DNA from: Streptomyces sp. RerS4
GTDB taxonomy: Bacteria; Actinomycetota; Actinomycetes; Streptomycetales; Streptomycetaceae
Assembly: GCF_023515955.1 (NCBI RefSeq)
Contig: NZ_CP097322.1
Coordinates: 5,070,501-5,134,500, forward strand
Reading direction: 5' to 3'
Length of the DNA stretch: 64,000 nt
Shown here: one piece after another, positions 1 through 8,415 of the stretch
Numbering within the stretch: position 1 is the stretch's first letter
How the letters are laid out: every line of letters begins with the position of its first letter
Position numbers and translations under genes: made by a program
The notes under the pieces: generated by a model
Seen by the model: the letters and a program-made list of their open reading frames with translations, nothing else
What the model was told of the DNA's origin: nothing
Databases searched by the model: none

Positions 1-1009
1 CGTCGTTCTCGTCGTAGTTGAGGAAGAGGACGGTGGAGTCGAAGACCTCGGGGTTCGCGGCGAGCGCCCGGTAGACCAGGTCGACGAAGTGCGCGCCGTC
101 GCCGGGCGGGGCGTAGGGGTGCTCGGAGAAGGCCTCGTTCGCCACGACCCAGGAGACCTGGGGGAGGGTGCCGGCGACGACGTCCGCGCGGATCGCGGCC
201 GCGATGTCGTCCGGGGTGGAGCCGGTGACGCGCGGGACGGAGGCCATGCCCCGGTCGTGCAGCGGGTCGCCGGGCCTGGCGTCGGTGAACTTCTTGAAGT
301 AGGCCAGGCCGTTGTCCCCGTAGTTGTCCTGGGCGTTCTGGTAGACCTTCCAGCTCAGGCCGGCCCGCTGGAGGGCCTCGGCGTACGTCTCCCAGGTCAG
401 CCCGGACTCCTCGCCGCCGTCCTTGCTGCCCGCGTCGACCTTGCCGCTCCACAGGAAGGTGCGGTTGGGGCCGGTGGCGCTCAGCGCCGAACAGAAGTAG
501 GCGTCGCAGATCGTGTAGTGGTCGGCGAGCCCGTAATGGAACGGTATGTCCTTGCGGTCCAGGTAGCCGAGGGTGTGGGTCTTGCCGACGCCCGCGACCC
601 AGTTGTCCATCCGGCCCTTGTTCCAGGCGGCGTGCTGCGAGGTCCAGCTGTGCGGCAGGTCGCCGGTGCACTGGGCCAGGGTCTCGCCGTCGGCCCCGCC
701 GGCCGCCGGGGTGGCGGAGAGCTTCCACGGGTACTGGCGGCCGCCCCAGTGGGGCTGGTTGAACATGCCCCAGCCGCCCGGGAGGTTGCCGGCCGCGCGG
801 TCGCCGAAGCCCCGGACGCCCTTCAGCCTGCCGAAGTAGTGGTCGAAGCCGCGGTTCTCCTGCATCAGGATCACCACGTGCTTCACGTCGGTGATGGTGC
901 CGGTCGCGGCGGCCGCGGCCGCCGACGCCGGCGTGATCGGGGGCAGGGTCGCCCCCGCCACGAGCCCGGCGCCGATTCCCACGAAACCCCTGCGGCTGAT
1001 GGGTGTCAC
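1..1009 (-). CDS. Phosphocholine-specific phospholipase C family protein, 3' part outside window
   Basis: Exported phosphoesterase of the bacterial phospholipase C / acid phosphatase superfamily, expected to hydrolyse phosphatidylcholine or related phosphodiesters outside the cell. The N-terminus carries a Tat signal (TPISRRGF, then a hydrophobic stretch and an Ala-rich cleavage region around residue 30). The family motif HVVILMQENRGFDHYFG follows near residue 45. The GTG start at 1009 is chosen because GGGAGG lies just upstream and the twin-arginine motif follows at once. About 336 residues are visible; the family is usually 450-700 aa, so the C-terminus lies beyond the left edge. Family assignment is firm, substrate is inferred. 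Confidence 0.85.
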   Translation of the reverse strand, partial: MTPISRRGFVGIGAGLVAGATLPPITPASAAAAAATGTITDVKHVVILMQENRGFDHYFGRLKGVRGFGDRAAGNLPGGWGMFNQPHWGGRQYPWKLSATPAAGGADGETLAQCTGDLPHSWTSQHAAWNKGRMDNWVAGVGKTHTLGYLDRKDIPFHYGLADHYTICDAYFCSALSATGPNRTFLWSGKVDAGSKDGGEESGLTWETYAEALQRAGLSWKVYQNAQDNYGDNGLAYFKKFTDARPGDPLHDRGMASVPRVTGSTPDDIAAAIRADVVAGTLPQVSWVVANEAFSEHPYAPPGDGAHFVDLVYRALAANPEVFDSTVLFLNYDEND

Positions 1010-1128
1010 TGGCTGCTCGCCTCCCACTCAAGTGCCCCGTCGGCACATCGACGCACAGAGTGGCGGCAGCCGCCGCAAAGGTCTACAGCCGTGCGGCAAG
1101 GAATCGGTGAACATCCGGTTGGCCGGCA

Positions 1129-2142
1129 TCAGTCGGCGAGGCGGACCAACATCTTGCCCAGATTCTCCCCGCGGAGCATCCCGAGGAAAGCCTCCACCGT
1201 CCGGTCGAATCCCTGGACAACGGTGGTGTCGGTGCCCACCGCGCCGCTGCGCAGGTGCGGGACCAGGAAGTCCTCCAACTCGTCCTGGAGATTGGTGTGG
1301 TTTCGAACCAATACGCCTTCCAGGCGCAGCGACTTGTGGACCACCTCGAAGAGGTTGCGCGGCGCCGCCGGGGAGCGGTCGCCGTTGTACATCGAGATCG
1401 CGCCGACCCAGGCGATCCGCCCGAAATCGCGCAGGGAGTCGATCGCGCCCTCCAGGTGGTCGCCGCCCACGTTGTCCACGTAGACGTCGATCCCGTCGGG
1501 GGCCGTCTGCGCCAACTGCTCGCCCACCGGCCCGTCGTGGTAGTCGAAGGCGGCGTCGAAGCCGAGCGTGCCGGTGAGGTGGCGCACCTTCGCCGCCGAG
1601 CCGGCGCTGCCGATGATCCGGCGGGCGCCGAGCAGCCGGGCGATGTGTCCGGTCGCCGTGCCGACGCCGCCCGCCGCGGCGGAGACGAAGAGGTCCTCGC
1701 CCTCGCGCAGGGCGGCGGTGCGGGTGAGGGCGGCGTACGCGGTCAGGCCGGTCCCGCCCAGGATGGACAGGTACGCCTCCAGGGGGACGCCCTCGTGTAC
1801 GCGCAGGCGTCGCGTGCCGTCGACGCCGAGGCTGACCAGGGCGTGCGTACGCCAGCCGGCGCGGTGGAAGACCAGGTCGCCTTCGTTCAGCCCCGGGTCG
1901 CGCGAGGCGAGTACGCGGCCCACGGAGCGGCCCTCCAGCGGGGTGTGCAGGTCCAAGCCGTCCTCGCCGCCGTCCATCAGGCCCCGGTGGTAGGGGTCCA
2001 CGGAGAGCAGCAGGTTCTCCACGAGGGCCTCGCCGGGGGCGGGTTCGGGGACGGGGGAGGAGACGTAGGCGAACTCGCCGGGGGTGGGGAAGCCGGTCGG
2101 ACGGGCGATCAGGTGGACGGCGTGAGCGGTGTGCGTGGTCAT
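1129..2142 (-). CDS. NADP-dependent oxidoreductase, zinc-free MDR family (CurA/prostaglandin reductase-like)
   Basis: A 337-aa medium-chain dehydrogenase/reductase of the zinc-independent enoyl/alkenal reductase group, which reduces activated C=C bonds with NADPH. Visible signatures are the N-terminal GroES-like half with SVDPYHRGLM and a nucleotide-binding half with SAAAGGVGTATGHIARLLGA near residue 150. The family tail ends in GMLRGENLGKMLVRL. The ATG at 2142 begins MTTHTAHAV; longer readings run into non-conserved sequence. It is divergent from the adjacent LysR-type gene with a 100-nt gap, the usual arrangement for a regulator and its target. The physiological substrate cannot be told from sequence. 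Confidence 0.88.
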   Translation of the reverse strand: MTTHTAHAVHLIARPTGFPTPGEFAYVSSPVPEPAPGEALVENLLLSVDPYHRGLMDGGEDGLDLHTPLEGRSVGRVLASRDPGLNEGDLVFHRAGWRTHALVSLGVDGTRRLRVHEGVPLEAYLSILGGTGLTAYAALTRTAALREGEDLFVSAAAGGVGTATGHIARLLGARRIIGSAGSAAKVRHLTGTLGFDAAFDYHDGPVGEQLAQTAPDGIDVYVDNVGGDHLEGAIDSLRDFGRIAWVGAISMYNGDRSPAAPRNLFEVVHKSLRLEGVLVRNHTNLQDELEDFLVPHLRSGAVGTDTTVVQGFDRTVEAFLGMLRGENLGKMLVRLAD

Positions 2143-2242
2143 GGACAGGACCGTAGGAAGGAATGGCGCGGCCGGGCAGGGGGTTGCGTTCATGGAAGCC
2201 GTCCGACCATGAGCGCGGCTCATACATCGAGGTGGGAACGCT

Positions 2243-3126
2243 GTGACCGAGCTCGCCCCCCAGGAACTGAGGGTCCTGGTCGCCGTCGCCGAGACGGGCG
2301 GGTTCTCCGCCGCGGCCGCCGCCCTCGGTGTCAGCCAGTCGGCCGTCTCGCACTCCGTGCGCGGCAGCGAGGCCAAGGTGGGCGCGGTGCTCTTCGAACG
2401 CGGGCGCGGCGGCGCCTCGCCGACCCCGGCGGGGGAGCGGGCCGTGGCCCTCGGGCGGCGCATCCTGCGGCTCTACGAGGTCCTGGGCGCGGAGGCGCGC
2501 GCCGCCGCCGGGCCGCCCCCGGCCGGGAGGAGCCGACGGGCGCGCTGCGGATCGCCGCCTTCCGTAGCGCTGCCCTGCACCTGCTGCCCCCCGCCCTGGA
2601 CCGGCTGACCGCCCGCCACCCCGGGATCCGCCCGGAGGTGCGCGTGGTGCGCGAGATCGGCGCCGGAACGGCGGGGGAGGTGGCGGCCGGCCGGGCCGAC
2701 CTGGGCATCGCCACCCTGGGCGCCGCCGACGGCGTACCGCCCGGCCTGCTGGCCGGGGAGCTGACGGTGGAGGCGTACTCACTGGTGCACCCGGCCGGAC
2801 ACCCGGACCCGAAGGGGTTGCCGCTCCTGGACTGGGACGAGAACTGCGGCTCCTACACCCGCGCGTGGTGGCGGTCCCAGGACTGGATCCCCCGGGCGAC
2901 GGTCAAGGCGGAGGACGACGCGATGGTGCTGACCATGGTCGGCCGGGGCCTGGGCATGGCGATCATGCCGGAGCTGTCGCTGCGCGAGGCCACGGACGCC
3001 GTGGAGATCGCCGGCCTGGGCCCGGACGGGCCGGCGCGCCGGGTGGGCTACGTCACCACACCGGAACTGGCCTCCACCTTCGCCGTCAGGGCGCTGATCA
3101 GGGAACTCAGGGCCGAGAAGGGCTGA
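2243..3126 (+). CDS. LysR-family transcriptional regulator, frameshifted
   Basis: LysR-type regulator split over two reading frames. The first frame (from GTG 2243, preceded by GAGGTGGGA) encodes the winged HTH (LRVLVAVAETGGFSAAAAAL, then GVSQSAVSHSV). The effector-binding domain (GALRIAAFRSAALHLLPPAL onward to RALIRELRAEKG) continues one base earlier in the reading frame. Adding one C to the C5 run at 2516-2520 would join them into a protein of about 295 aa, normal for the family. Either a real inactivating deletion or a sequence error; other genes here show the same kind of defect. It probably regulates the divergent oxidoreductase. Confidence 0.8.
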
Positions 3127-3133
3127 CCAGGGC

Positions 3134-3173
3134 CGAAACCGGAGCCGCCGGAGCATCCTTCCGGGCGGTTTCG
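3134..3173 (+). terminator. Inverted repeat after LysR gene, possible terminator
   Basis: CGAAACC at 3134-3140 pairs with GGTTTCG at 3167-3173, with more G/C pairing inside. It begins 8 nt after the stop codon of the LysR gene. No T-tract follows, as is usual for streptomycete terminators. Confidence 0.4.
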
Positions 3174-3396
3174 CGTCTCAGATACTAGGAAGTCCGAGTA
3201 ATTGCGGAGACATACAGCCCGACCTGCCCTAGCTTTGTAGAAGCCGAACGTCTCGCCGATCCGGCGAATGGCGGTCGAGAGCGCGCGCCCACCGGCAGGC
3301 AACCCCTGCGGCCGCAGCTCCCCGCCTCTTCCGGCGCCTTGAAGGAACCCCTCATCCGTGGCCCCGCCACGCCGTGATCTCAAGGAGTCGATCACC

Positions 3397-3528
3397 ATGA
3401 CCCCCACCTCCGCCGCGACCCGCCGCGTCCGCCACGCCTCCCCGGCCGACCAGGACCGCAAGAACGCCGCCGCCGCCCTCCAGCGCGCCCTGGACCGCCG
3501 CGACAACGGTGGCTCGACCGGCCACTGA
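3397..3528 (+). CDS. Small basic hypothetical protein (43 aa)
   Basis: A short ORF beginning MTPTSAATRRVRHASPADQD and ending RRDNGGSTGH. It is preceded by AAGGAG at 3381-3386, a good ribosome binding site 10 nt from the ATG. Codon third positions are strongly G/C, as in real genes here. No domain is recognised: the protein is hydrophilic with many Arg and Ala and no signal peptide or membrane segment. It lies 147 nt upstream of leuB. The region 3174-3396 before it holds no other gene that I can support. Confidence 0.55.
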   Translation: MTPTSAATRRVRHASPADQDRKNAAAALQRALDRRDNGGSTGH

Positions 3529-3663
3529 CCCGGCCCGTCGACCGGTCCGACCCGCTGCCCACCCGCCGGTCCCACCCGCCGCCCCGACACGTCGCGTCCA
3601 CCGCGCGCGCCGCACGCACGTCCATATGGTGGACGCGATATGTCTGAGGGCTGGGACACGGAG

Positions 3664-3675
3664 TACGGTTCCGTC
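3664..3675 (+). promoter_or_regulatory. -10 element of a probable leaderless leuB transcript
   Basis: TACGGT (3664-3669) fits the actinobacterial TANNNT -10 element and ends exactly six bases before the leuB ATG, the spacing expected if transcription starts at the A of the start codon. No convincing -35 is seen. Confidence 0.45.
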
Positions 3676-4716
3676 ATGTCGACCAGCCTCAATCTCGCAG
3701 TGATCCCCGGTGATGGCATCGGCCAGGAAGTCGTGGCTCAGGGCCTCAAGGTCCTTACCGCGGTCCTGCCCCAGGATGTGAAGCTGGAGACCAAGGAGTA
3801 CGACCTCGGCGCCCGGCGGTGGCACCGCACCGGTGAGACCCTCCCGGACGCCGATCTGGAAGCGCTCAAGCACCACGACGCGATCCTCCTCGGCGCCATC
3901 GGCGACCCGTCGGTCCCGTCCGGCGTGCTGGAGCGCGGTCTGCTGCTGAAACTCCGCTTCGCCTTCGACCACTTCATCAACCTGCGCCCCTCGAAGCTCT
4001 TCCCCAACACCGCCACCCCGCTGGCCGGTCGTCCGGAGATCGACTTCGTCGTGGTCCGCGAGGGCACCGAAGGCCCGTACACCGGCAACGGCGGCAGCCT
4101 GCGCACCGGCACGCCGGCCGAGGTGGCCACCGAGGTCAGCGTCAACACCGCGTACGGCGTCGAGCGCGTCGTCCGGGACGCGTACGAGCGGGCCAACGCC
4201 CGCCCGCGCAAGAAGCTGACGCTGGTCCACAAGAACAACGTCCTCGTCTACGCCGGCCACCTGTGGAAGAACACCTTCGACCGGGTCGGCCGGGAGTACC
4301 CCGAGGTCACCACCGACTACCTGCACGTCGACGCCGCGACGATCTTCTTCGTCACCCAGCCCGAGCGCTTTGACGTCATCGTCACGGACAACCTCTTCGG
4401 TGACATCCTCACCGACCTGGCCGCCGCCGTGACCGGCGGAATCGGCCTCGCCGCCTCCGGGAACATCAACCCGACCGGCGCCTTCCCGTCGATGTTCGAG
4501 CCCGTCCACGGCTCGGCCCCCGACATCGCCGGCACGGGCAAGGCCGACCCGACCGCGACGATCCTGTCCGTGGCCCTCCTGCTGCGCCACCTCGGCTACG
4601 AGGCGCAGGCCGCCCGCATCGAGGACGCGGTCTCCGCCGACCTGGCGGAGCGCGACGGCACCTTCCGCTCCACCGACGCGATCGGCGACGCCCTCGCCGC
4701 GCGAGTAGCCGGCTGA
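3676..4716 (+). CDS. leuB: 3-isopropylmalate dehydrogenase
   Basis: Third step of leucine biosynthesis: NAD-dependent oxidative decarboxylation of 3-isopropylmalate to 2-oxoisocaproate in the cytoplasm. The 346-aa protein has the isocitrate/isopropylmalate dehydrogenase signatures [13 protein letters not shown] at the N-terminus, [14 protein letters not shown] near 120, and the metal-binding [16 protein letters not shown] with downstream [16 protein letters not shown]. The ATG at 3676 gives the standard N-terminus and sits 6 nt after a -10-like TACGGT, suggesting leaderless expression. A strong terminator follows at 4739-4773. Length and motifs match the actinobacterial LeuB type. Confidence 0.96.
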   Translation: MSTSLNLAVIPGDGIGQEVVAQGLKVLTAVLPQDVKLETKEYDLGARRWHRTGETLPDADLEALKHHDAILLGAIGDPSVPSGVLERGLLLKLRFAFDHFINLRPSKLFPNTATPLAGRPEIDFVVVREGTEGPYTGNGGSLRTGTPAEVATEVSVNTAYGVERVVRDAYERANARPRKKLTLVHKNNVLVYAGHLWKNTFDRVGREYPEVTTDYLHVDAATIFFVTQPERFDVIVTDNLFGDILTDLAAAVTGGIGLAASGNINPTGAFPSMFEPVHGSAPDIAGTGKADPTATILSVALLLRHLGYEAQAARIEDAVSADLAERDGTFRSTDAIGDALAARVAG

Positions 4717-4738
4717 CCCGGCAGCGCCACCTCATCAG

Positions 4739-4773
4739 GAAGCCGCCAGGTCACAAAGGGACCTGGCGGCTTC
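4739..4773 (+). terminator. Terminator after leuB
   Basis: Perfect 13-bp stem: GAAGCCGCCAGGT (4739-4751) and ACCTGGCGGCTTC (4761-4773) around a 9-nt loop, starting 22 nt after the leuB stop codon. Confidence 0.85.
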
Positions 4774-4824
4774 ACCTGTGCGGCCCCGGGTGCCACCATC
4801 TCCCCTGGACCGCTCTCACCCCGC

Positions 4825-4854
4825 TTCACCGAAGGCGCGGCCGCGCGCGATAAT
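4825..4854 (+). promoter_or_regulatory. Candidate HrdB-type promoter of ilvE
   Basis: TTCACC (4825-4830) and GATAAT (4849-4854) are spaced by 18 nt. This would give a leader of about 85 nt before the ilvE ATG, which has its own Shine-Dalgarno sequence (AAGGACAAG). Confidence 0.5.
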
Positions 4855-4946
4855 CGAACGCGAGGCCGCGGAATACGGAGAAGCCCGGACGTCCGATACG
4901 CAGTGAGCGCGGTCCGCCCTACCCAACCGGTGAAGGACAAGCACTC

Positions 4947-6047
4947 ATGACGACGCCCACGATCGAGCTGAAGCCCTCCTCGAACCCCCTGTCCGACGCG
5001 GAGCGCGACGCGATCCTGGCCAGCCCCGGTTTCGGCCGCCACTTCACCGATCACATGGTGACCATCAAGTGGACCGAGGGACGCGGCTGGCACGACGCCG
5101 AGCTCGTCCCGTACGCCCCGCTGTCGATCGACCCGGCGAACATGACCCTGCACTACGCGCAGACCATCTTCGAGGGGCTCAAGGCGTACAGGCAGCCCGA
5201 CGGCACCGTCGCCACCTTCCGCCCGCTCGCGAACGCCGAGCGCTTCCAGGCCTCCGCCCGCCGCATGGCGATGCCGGAGCTGCCGACCGAGCTGTTCATC
5301 GAGGCGTGCGACGCGCTCATCAAGCAGGACCGCGCCTGGGTGCCGGACTCCGGTGAAGCCTCGCTGTACCTGCGTCCGTTCATGTTCGCCTCCGAGGTCG
5401 GCCTCGGTGTCCGCCCGGCCAACGAGTTCCTCTTCATGGTGATCGCCTCGCCCGCCGGCGCGTACTTCCCCGGTGGCGTCAAGCCCGTCTCCGTCTGGCT
5501 CTCCGAGGAGTACGTCCGCGCGGTCAAGGGCGGCACCGGCGCGGCCAAGACCGGCGGCAACTACGCGGCCTCCCTCGTCGCCCAGGCGCAGGCGGCCTCA
5601 CACGGCTGCGACCAGGTCGTCTGGCTGGACGCCGTGGAGCACCGCTGGATCGAGGAGATGGGCGGCATGAACCTGTACTTCGTGTACGCCGAGGAGGACG
5701 GGAAGCGGCGCATCGTCACCCCGGAGCTCACCGGCTCGCTCCTGCCCGGCATCACCCGTGACTCCCTCCTCACCATCGCCCGCGACCTCGGCTACACCGC
5801 CGAGGAGGGCCGCATCAGCACCGAGGACTGGAAGCGCGACAACGAGAACGGCACCCTGACCGAGGTGTTCGCCTGCGGCACCGCCGCCGTCATCACCCCC
5901 GTCGGCTCCGTCAAGTCCGAGCGCGCCAACTGGATCCAGGGCGACGGCGAGCCCGGCGAGGTCACCATGAAGCTCCGCAAGGCGCTGCTCGACCTCCAGA
6001 CCGGCCACAGCGCCGACACCCACGGCTGGATGCACCCGCTCGGCTGA
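4947..6047 (+). CDS. ilvE: Branched-chain amino acid aminotransferase
   Basis: PLP-dependent class IV aminotransferase that interconverts leucine, isoleucine and valine with their 2-oxo acids. The 366-aa protein shows the BCAT-II pattern: [12 protein letters not shown] near residue 70, the PLP-lysine region [19 protein letters not shown] near 200, [12 protein letters not shown] near 230 and the [15 protein letters not shown] motif near 310. The start is supported by AAGGACAAG upstream. It follows leuB in the same direction but is separated from it by a terminator and a candidate promoter, so it is probably a separate transcript. It ends at a strong bidirectional terminator. Confidence 0.96.
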   Translation: MTTPTIELKPSSNPLSDAERDAILASPGFGRHFTDHMVTIKWTEGRGWHDAELVPYAPLSIDPANMTLHYAQTIFEGLKAYRQPDGTVATFRPLANAERFQASARRMAMPELPTELFIEACDALIKQDRAWVPDSGEASLYLRPFMFASEVGLGVRPANEFLFMVIASPAGAYFPGGVKPVSVWLSEEYVRAVKGGTGAAKTGGNYAASLVAQAQAASHGCDQVVWLDAVEHRWIEEMGGMNLYFVYAEEDGKRRIVTPELTGSLLPGITRDSLLTIARDLGYTAEEGRISTEDWKRDNENGTLTEVFACGTAAVITPVGSVKSERANWIQGDGEPGEVTMKLRKALLDLQTGHSADTHGWMHPLG

Positions 6048-6060
6048 TCCCCGTACGCAC

Positions 6061-6095
6061 CCGAAGGCCCCCACTCGACGAGTGGGGGCCTTCGG
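6061..6095 (+). terminator. Bidirectional terminator between ilvE and the NCS1 permease
   Basis: Perfect 15-bp stem CCGAAGGCCCCCACT (6061-6075) / AGTGGGGGCCTTCGG (6081-6095), loop CGACG, between two convergent genes. Confidence 0.9.
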
Positions 6096-6113
6096 TGTGT
6101 TCGCGAGCGGAGA

Positions 6114-7541
6114 CTAGTCGGCCGCCACCGCCACCGAGCCCATCGGGTCGGTGACGGGCGCCGCCTCGGGCCGGATCGTCAGGGCGGTGTACACCACGCC
6201 GCCGACCAGCCCCGACAGGATGAAGCTGCAGTCCACCCCGCCGGTGAGGGCCAGCAGCGGGCCCTCGTAGACCGGGGTCGACACGGCGGCCAGTCCCACC
6301 GCCGCGCCCGCCACCCAGGAGGCGGTGGCGCGGAGGTTCCAACCGCCGCGGTACCAGTAGACCCCGCCGCGGGCCCGACGGTTGAACACCTGGAGGGCGT
6401 CGGGGTCGTAAACGCCCCGGCAGCGGACGTAGCCGATCAGGGTGATCACGGCCCACGGGGTGCCGATCGCGGTCAGGAGCAGCACGAAGGAGGTCATCGC
6501 CGACTGCACGTCCCACTCGAAGGAGCCGACGAACACGAAGACGGTGGCGACGCCGGCCGCGGCCAGGGTGGCCGTGGTGCGGGTGGCCTTGGGGACGATC
6601 GCGTCGAGGTCGAGGCCCATGGAGTAGAGCATCAGCCCGGCGTTGCCCACCGAGCCGGCGGCCGCGGCGACGAGCAGCGGTACGAGGTACCAGAACGGCG
6701 CGGCGTCGACGAGCGGCCCGGCGTAGTCGAGGCCCGCCTTGGCGGCCAGCGCGGTGTACGTACCGAACAGCTGCGGGATCAGCAGGCCGATGAGCAGGCC
6801 GAGGCAGGTGGCCCAGAAGACCTTGCGGGAGCCGTGCCGGCGCGGGGAGACGTAGCGGGTGTAGTCGCCGAGCAGGGTGATGAAGGCGACGGGTCCGCTG
6901 AGCCCGGCGGCGACGGCGGCGAGCAGCCACGTCGGCCAGAAGGAGCCGAGCAGGTACGCGGTCTCCGGCGGGGCGGCGGTGGTGAAGTCCGGGGCGTAGG
7001 CGAAGACGCCGACGGCCAGCAGGATCACCATGCCGATGGACAGGATCTTGCTCATGCGCAGCAGCAGTCGGTAGCCGAAGACGGCCGCGACGACGGTACA
7101 GGCCGCCAGCGCGCCGTACATCACGGCCCGGGAGACGCCGGTGTTCGGCAGGCCGGTCAGTCGGGACAGGGTCCCGACCATCACGTCGCCGCCGATCCAC
7201 AGGGTCAGCGCCGTGTAGCCGAGGGACAGCAGCAGGCCGACGACCGAGCCGACCAGCCTGCCGCGGACGCCGAACTGGGCGCCGCTGGAGGTGGAGAGGT
7301 TCGTCGCGGTGCGCAGGGATACCAGCGCGAGCGGCGCGGTGAAGGCGATGCCGACGAGGGTGCCGGTCACGATGGCGGTGACCGAGGGCCACAGGCCCAG
7401 TCCGAAGGACGGGGGCAGCCAGCCGAAGACGATCACACCGAGGCAGAGGTTGGAGCCCAGGAGGATCGAAATCAGGTCACGGGGACCGCTGGTCCGCTCC
7501 TCCTCCGGGATGGTGTCGACTCCGCGCTGTTCGATGGGCAT
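6114..7541 (-). CDS. NCS1-family purine/cytosine permease (CodB-like)
   Basis: Cytoplasmic membrane transporter of the nucleobase:cation symporter-1 family, which imports cytosine, purines, hydantoins, allantoin or related compounds. The 475-aa protein has about 12 hydrophobic segments and begins MPIEQRGVDTIPEEERTSGP, the usual hydrophilic N-terminus before helix 1 (LISILLGSNLCLGVIVFGW). The ATG at 7541 has a GGAGT ribosome binding site; longer starts extend into unrelated sequence. It is divergent from the ureAB-ureC operon across a 157-nt gap containing a perfect palindrome. It may supply a nitrogen compound degraded by the neighbouring enzymes; the substrate is inferred only from context. 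Confidence 0.88.
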   Translation of the reverse strand: MPIEQRGVDTIPEEERTSGPRDLISILLGSNLCLGVIVFGWLPPSFGLGLWPSVTAIVTGTLVGIAFTAPLALVSLRTATNLSTSSGAQFGVRGRLVGSVVGLLLSLGYTALTLWIGGDVMVGTLSRLTGLPNTGVSRAVMYGALAACTVVAAVFGYRLLLRMSKILSIGMVILLAVGVFAYAPDFTTAAPPETAYLLGSFWPTWLLAAVAAGLSGPVAFITLLGDYTRYVSPRRHGSRKVFWATCLGLLIGLLIPQLFGTYTALAAKAGLDYAGPLVDAAPFWYLVPLLVAAAAGSVGNAGLMLYSMGLDLDAIVPKATRTTATLAAAGVATVFVFVGSFEWDVQSAMTSFVLLLTAIGTPWAVITLIGYVRCRGVYDPDALQVFNRRARGGVYWYRGGWNLRATASWVAGAAVGLAAVSTPVYEGPLLALTGGVDCSFILSGLVGGVVYTALTIRPEAAPVTDPMGSVAVAAD

Positions 7542-7651
7542 GGGGGGACTCCCTTGGCAGGGCGGGGGGTGGTGGCGCTTGTCTTTGAGCGACATTCAAT
7601 GTGACCTAATCCCTGCGGTCCGGTCAATGATTCCTTGAGGCGAGATGAAGA

Positions 7652-7670
7652 GTTAGAGTGATGCTCTAAC
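7652..7670. promoter_or_regulatory. Palindromic operator in permease/ureAB intergenic region
   Basis: GTTAGAGTGATGCTCTAAC is a perfect inverted repeat (7-bp arms, 5-nt centre), 28 nt upstream of the ureAB start and in the only control region shared by the permease gene and the ure operon. The best candidate ligand is the TetR-family regulator encoded at the end of that operon. Confidence 0.65.
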
Positions 7671-7698
7671 CCATCGACTCAAAAGGTGGTGGATCGGC

Positions 7699-8415
7699 GT
7701 GCGGCTGACCCCTACGGAGCGTGACCGGCTGCTGCTGCGCAGCGCGGCGGAACTGGCCCGAGCCCGACGGGCCCGTGGCCTGAAGCTGAACGTCCCCGAG
7801 GCCACCGCGCTGATCGCGGACACGGTCTGCGAGGCCGCGCGCGACGGCAAGCGACTGGCCGAGGCCATCGAGGAGGCCCGTTCCGTCCTCGGCCCCGAGG
7901 ACGTGCTGCCCGGCGTGGCCGACGTGGTCACCGAGGTCCACGTCGAGGCCGTGTTCGACGACGGATCCCGCCTCGCGGTGGTCTCCGCGCCCGTCCAAGG
8001 CGCCGCCTTCCTCGGCGACGAGGCCCCGGGAGCCGTCGTGCCGGGCCCTGGCGCCCCGCAGCCCGAACCGCAGCTCCACCTGCGGGTACGCAACACGGCG
8101 CCCGTGCCGGTGAGCGTCACCTCGCACTTCCACTTCTTCGAGGCGAACCCCCGGCTCGACTTCGACCGCGCCGCCGCCTACGGCATGCGGCTGTGCGTAC
8201 CGGCCGGCTCCTCCGTGCGCTTCGACCCGCACGGCGAGGGCGAGGTCGGTCTGGTCCCGATCGGCGGGGCGCGCGTCGCCGTCGGCTTCGCGGGACTGGT
8301 CGACGGGGAGCTGGACGCCCCCGGCGCCAAGGAACAGGCCCTGGCCCGTGCCGCCGCCTGCGGCTACCTCGGCGCCGCCGGCGCCACCGACACCGCGGAT
8401 GGAGAACAGGCGTGA
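7699..8415 (+). CDS. ureAB: Fused urease gamma/beta subunit
   Basis: A 238-aa fusion. Residues 1-100 are a UreA (gamma) domain (RLTPTERDRLLLRSAAELA, then ARGLKLNVPEATALIAD and AARDGKRLAEAIEEAR). Residues about 125-225 are a UreB (beta) domain with the VSVTSHFHFFEANPRLDFDR signature. Fused gamma/beta subunits are known in some actinobacteria and Helicobacter. The start is GTG 7699 after AAGGTGGTGGATCG. The stop overlaps the ureC start by 4 nt (GTGA), implying translational coupling. With UreC it would form the (alpha, gamma-beta) urease assembly, but no ureD/E/F/G genes are present here. Confidence 0.92.
   Translation: MRLTPTERDRLLLRSAAELARARRARGLKLNVPEATALIADTVCEAARDGKRLAEAIEEARSVLGPEDVLPGVADVVTEVHVEAVFDDGSRLAVVSAPVQGAAFLGDEAPGAVVPGPGAPQPEPQLHLRVRNTAPVPVSVTSHFHFFEANPRLDFDRAAAYGMRLCVPAGSSVRFDPHGEGEVGLVPIGGARVAVGFAGLVDGELDAPGAKEQALARAAACGYLGAAGATDTADGEQA

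Noticed and set aside
891-1577. Plus-strand open frames across 1-3000
   Set aside because: They overlap the phospholipase and oxidoreductase genes on the other strand and encode low-complexity Arg/Pro/Gly-rich sequence.
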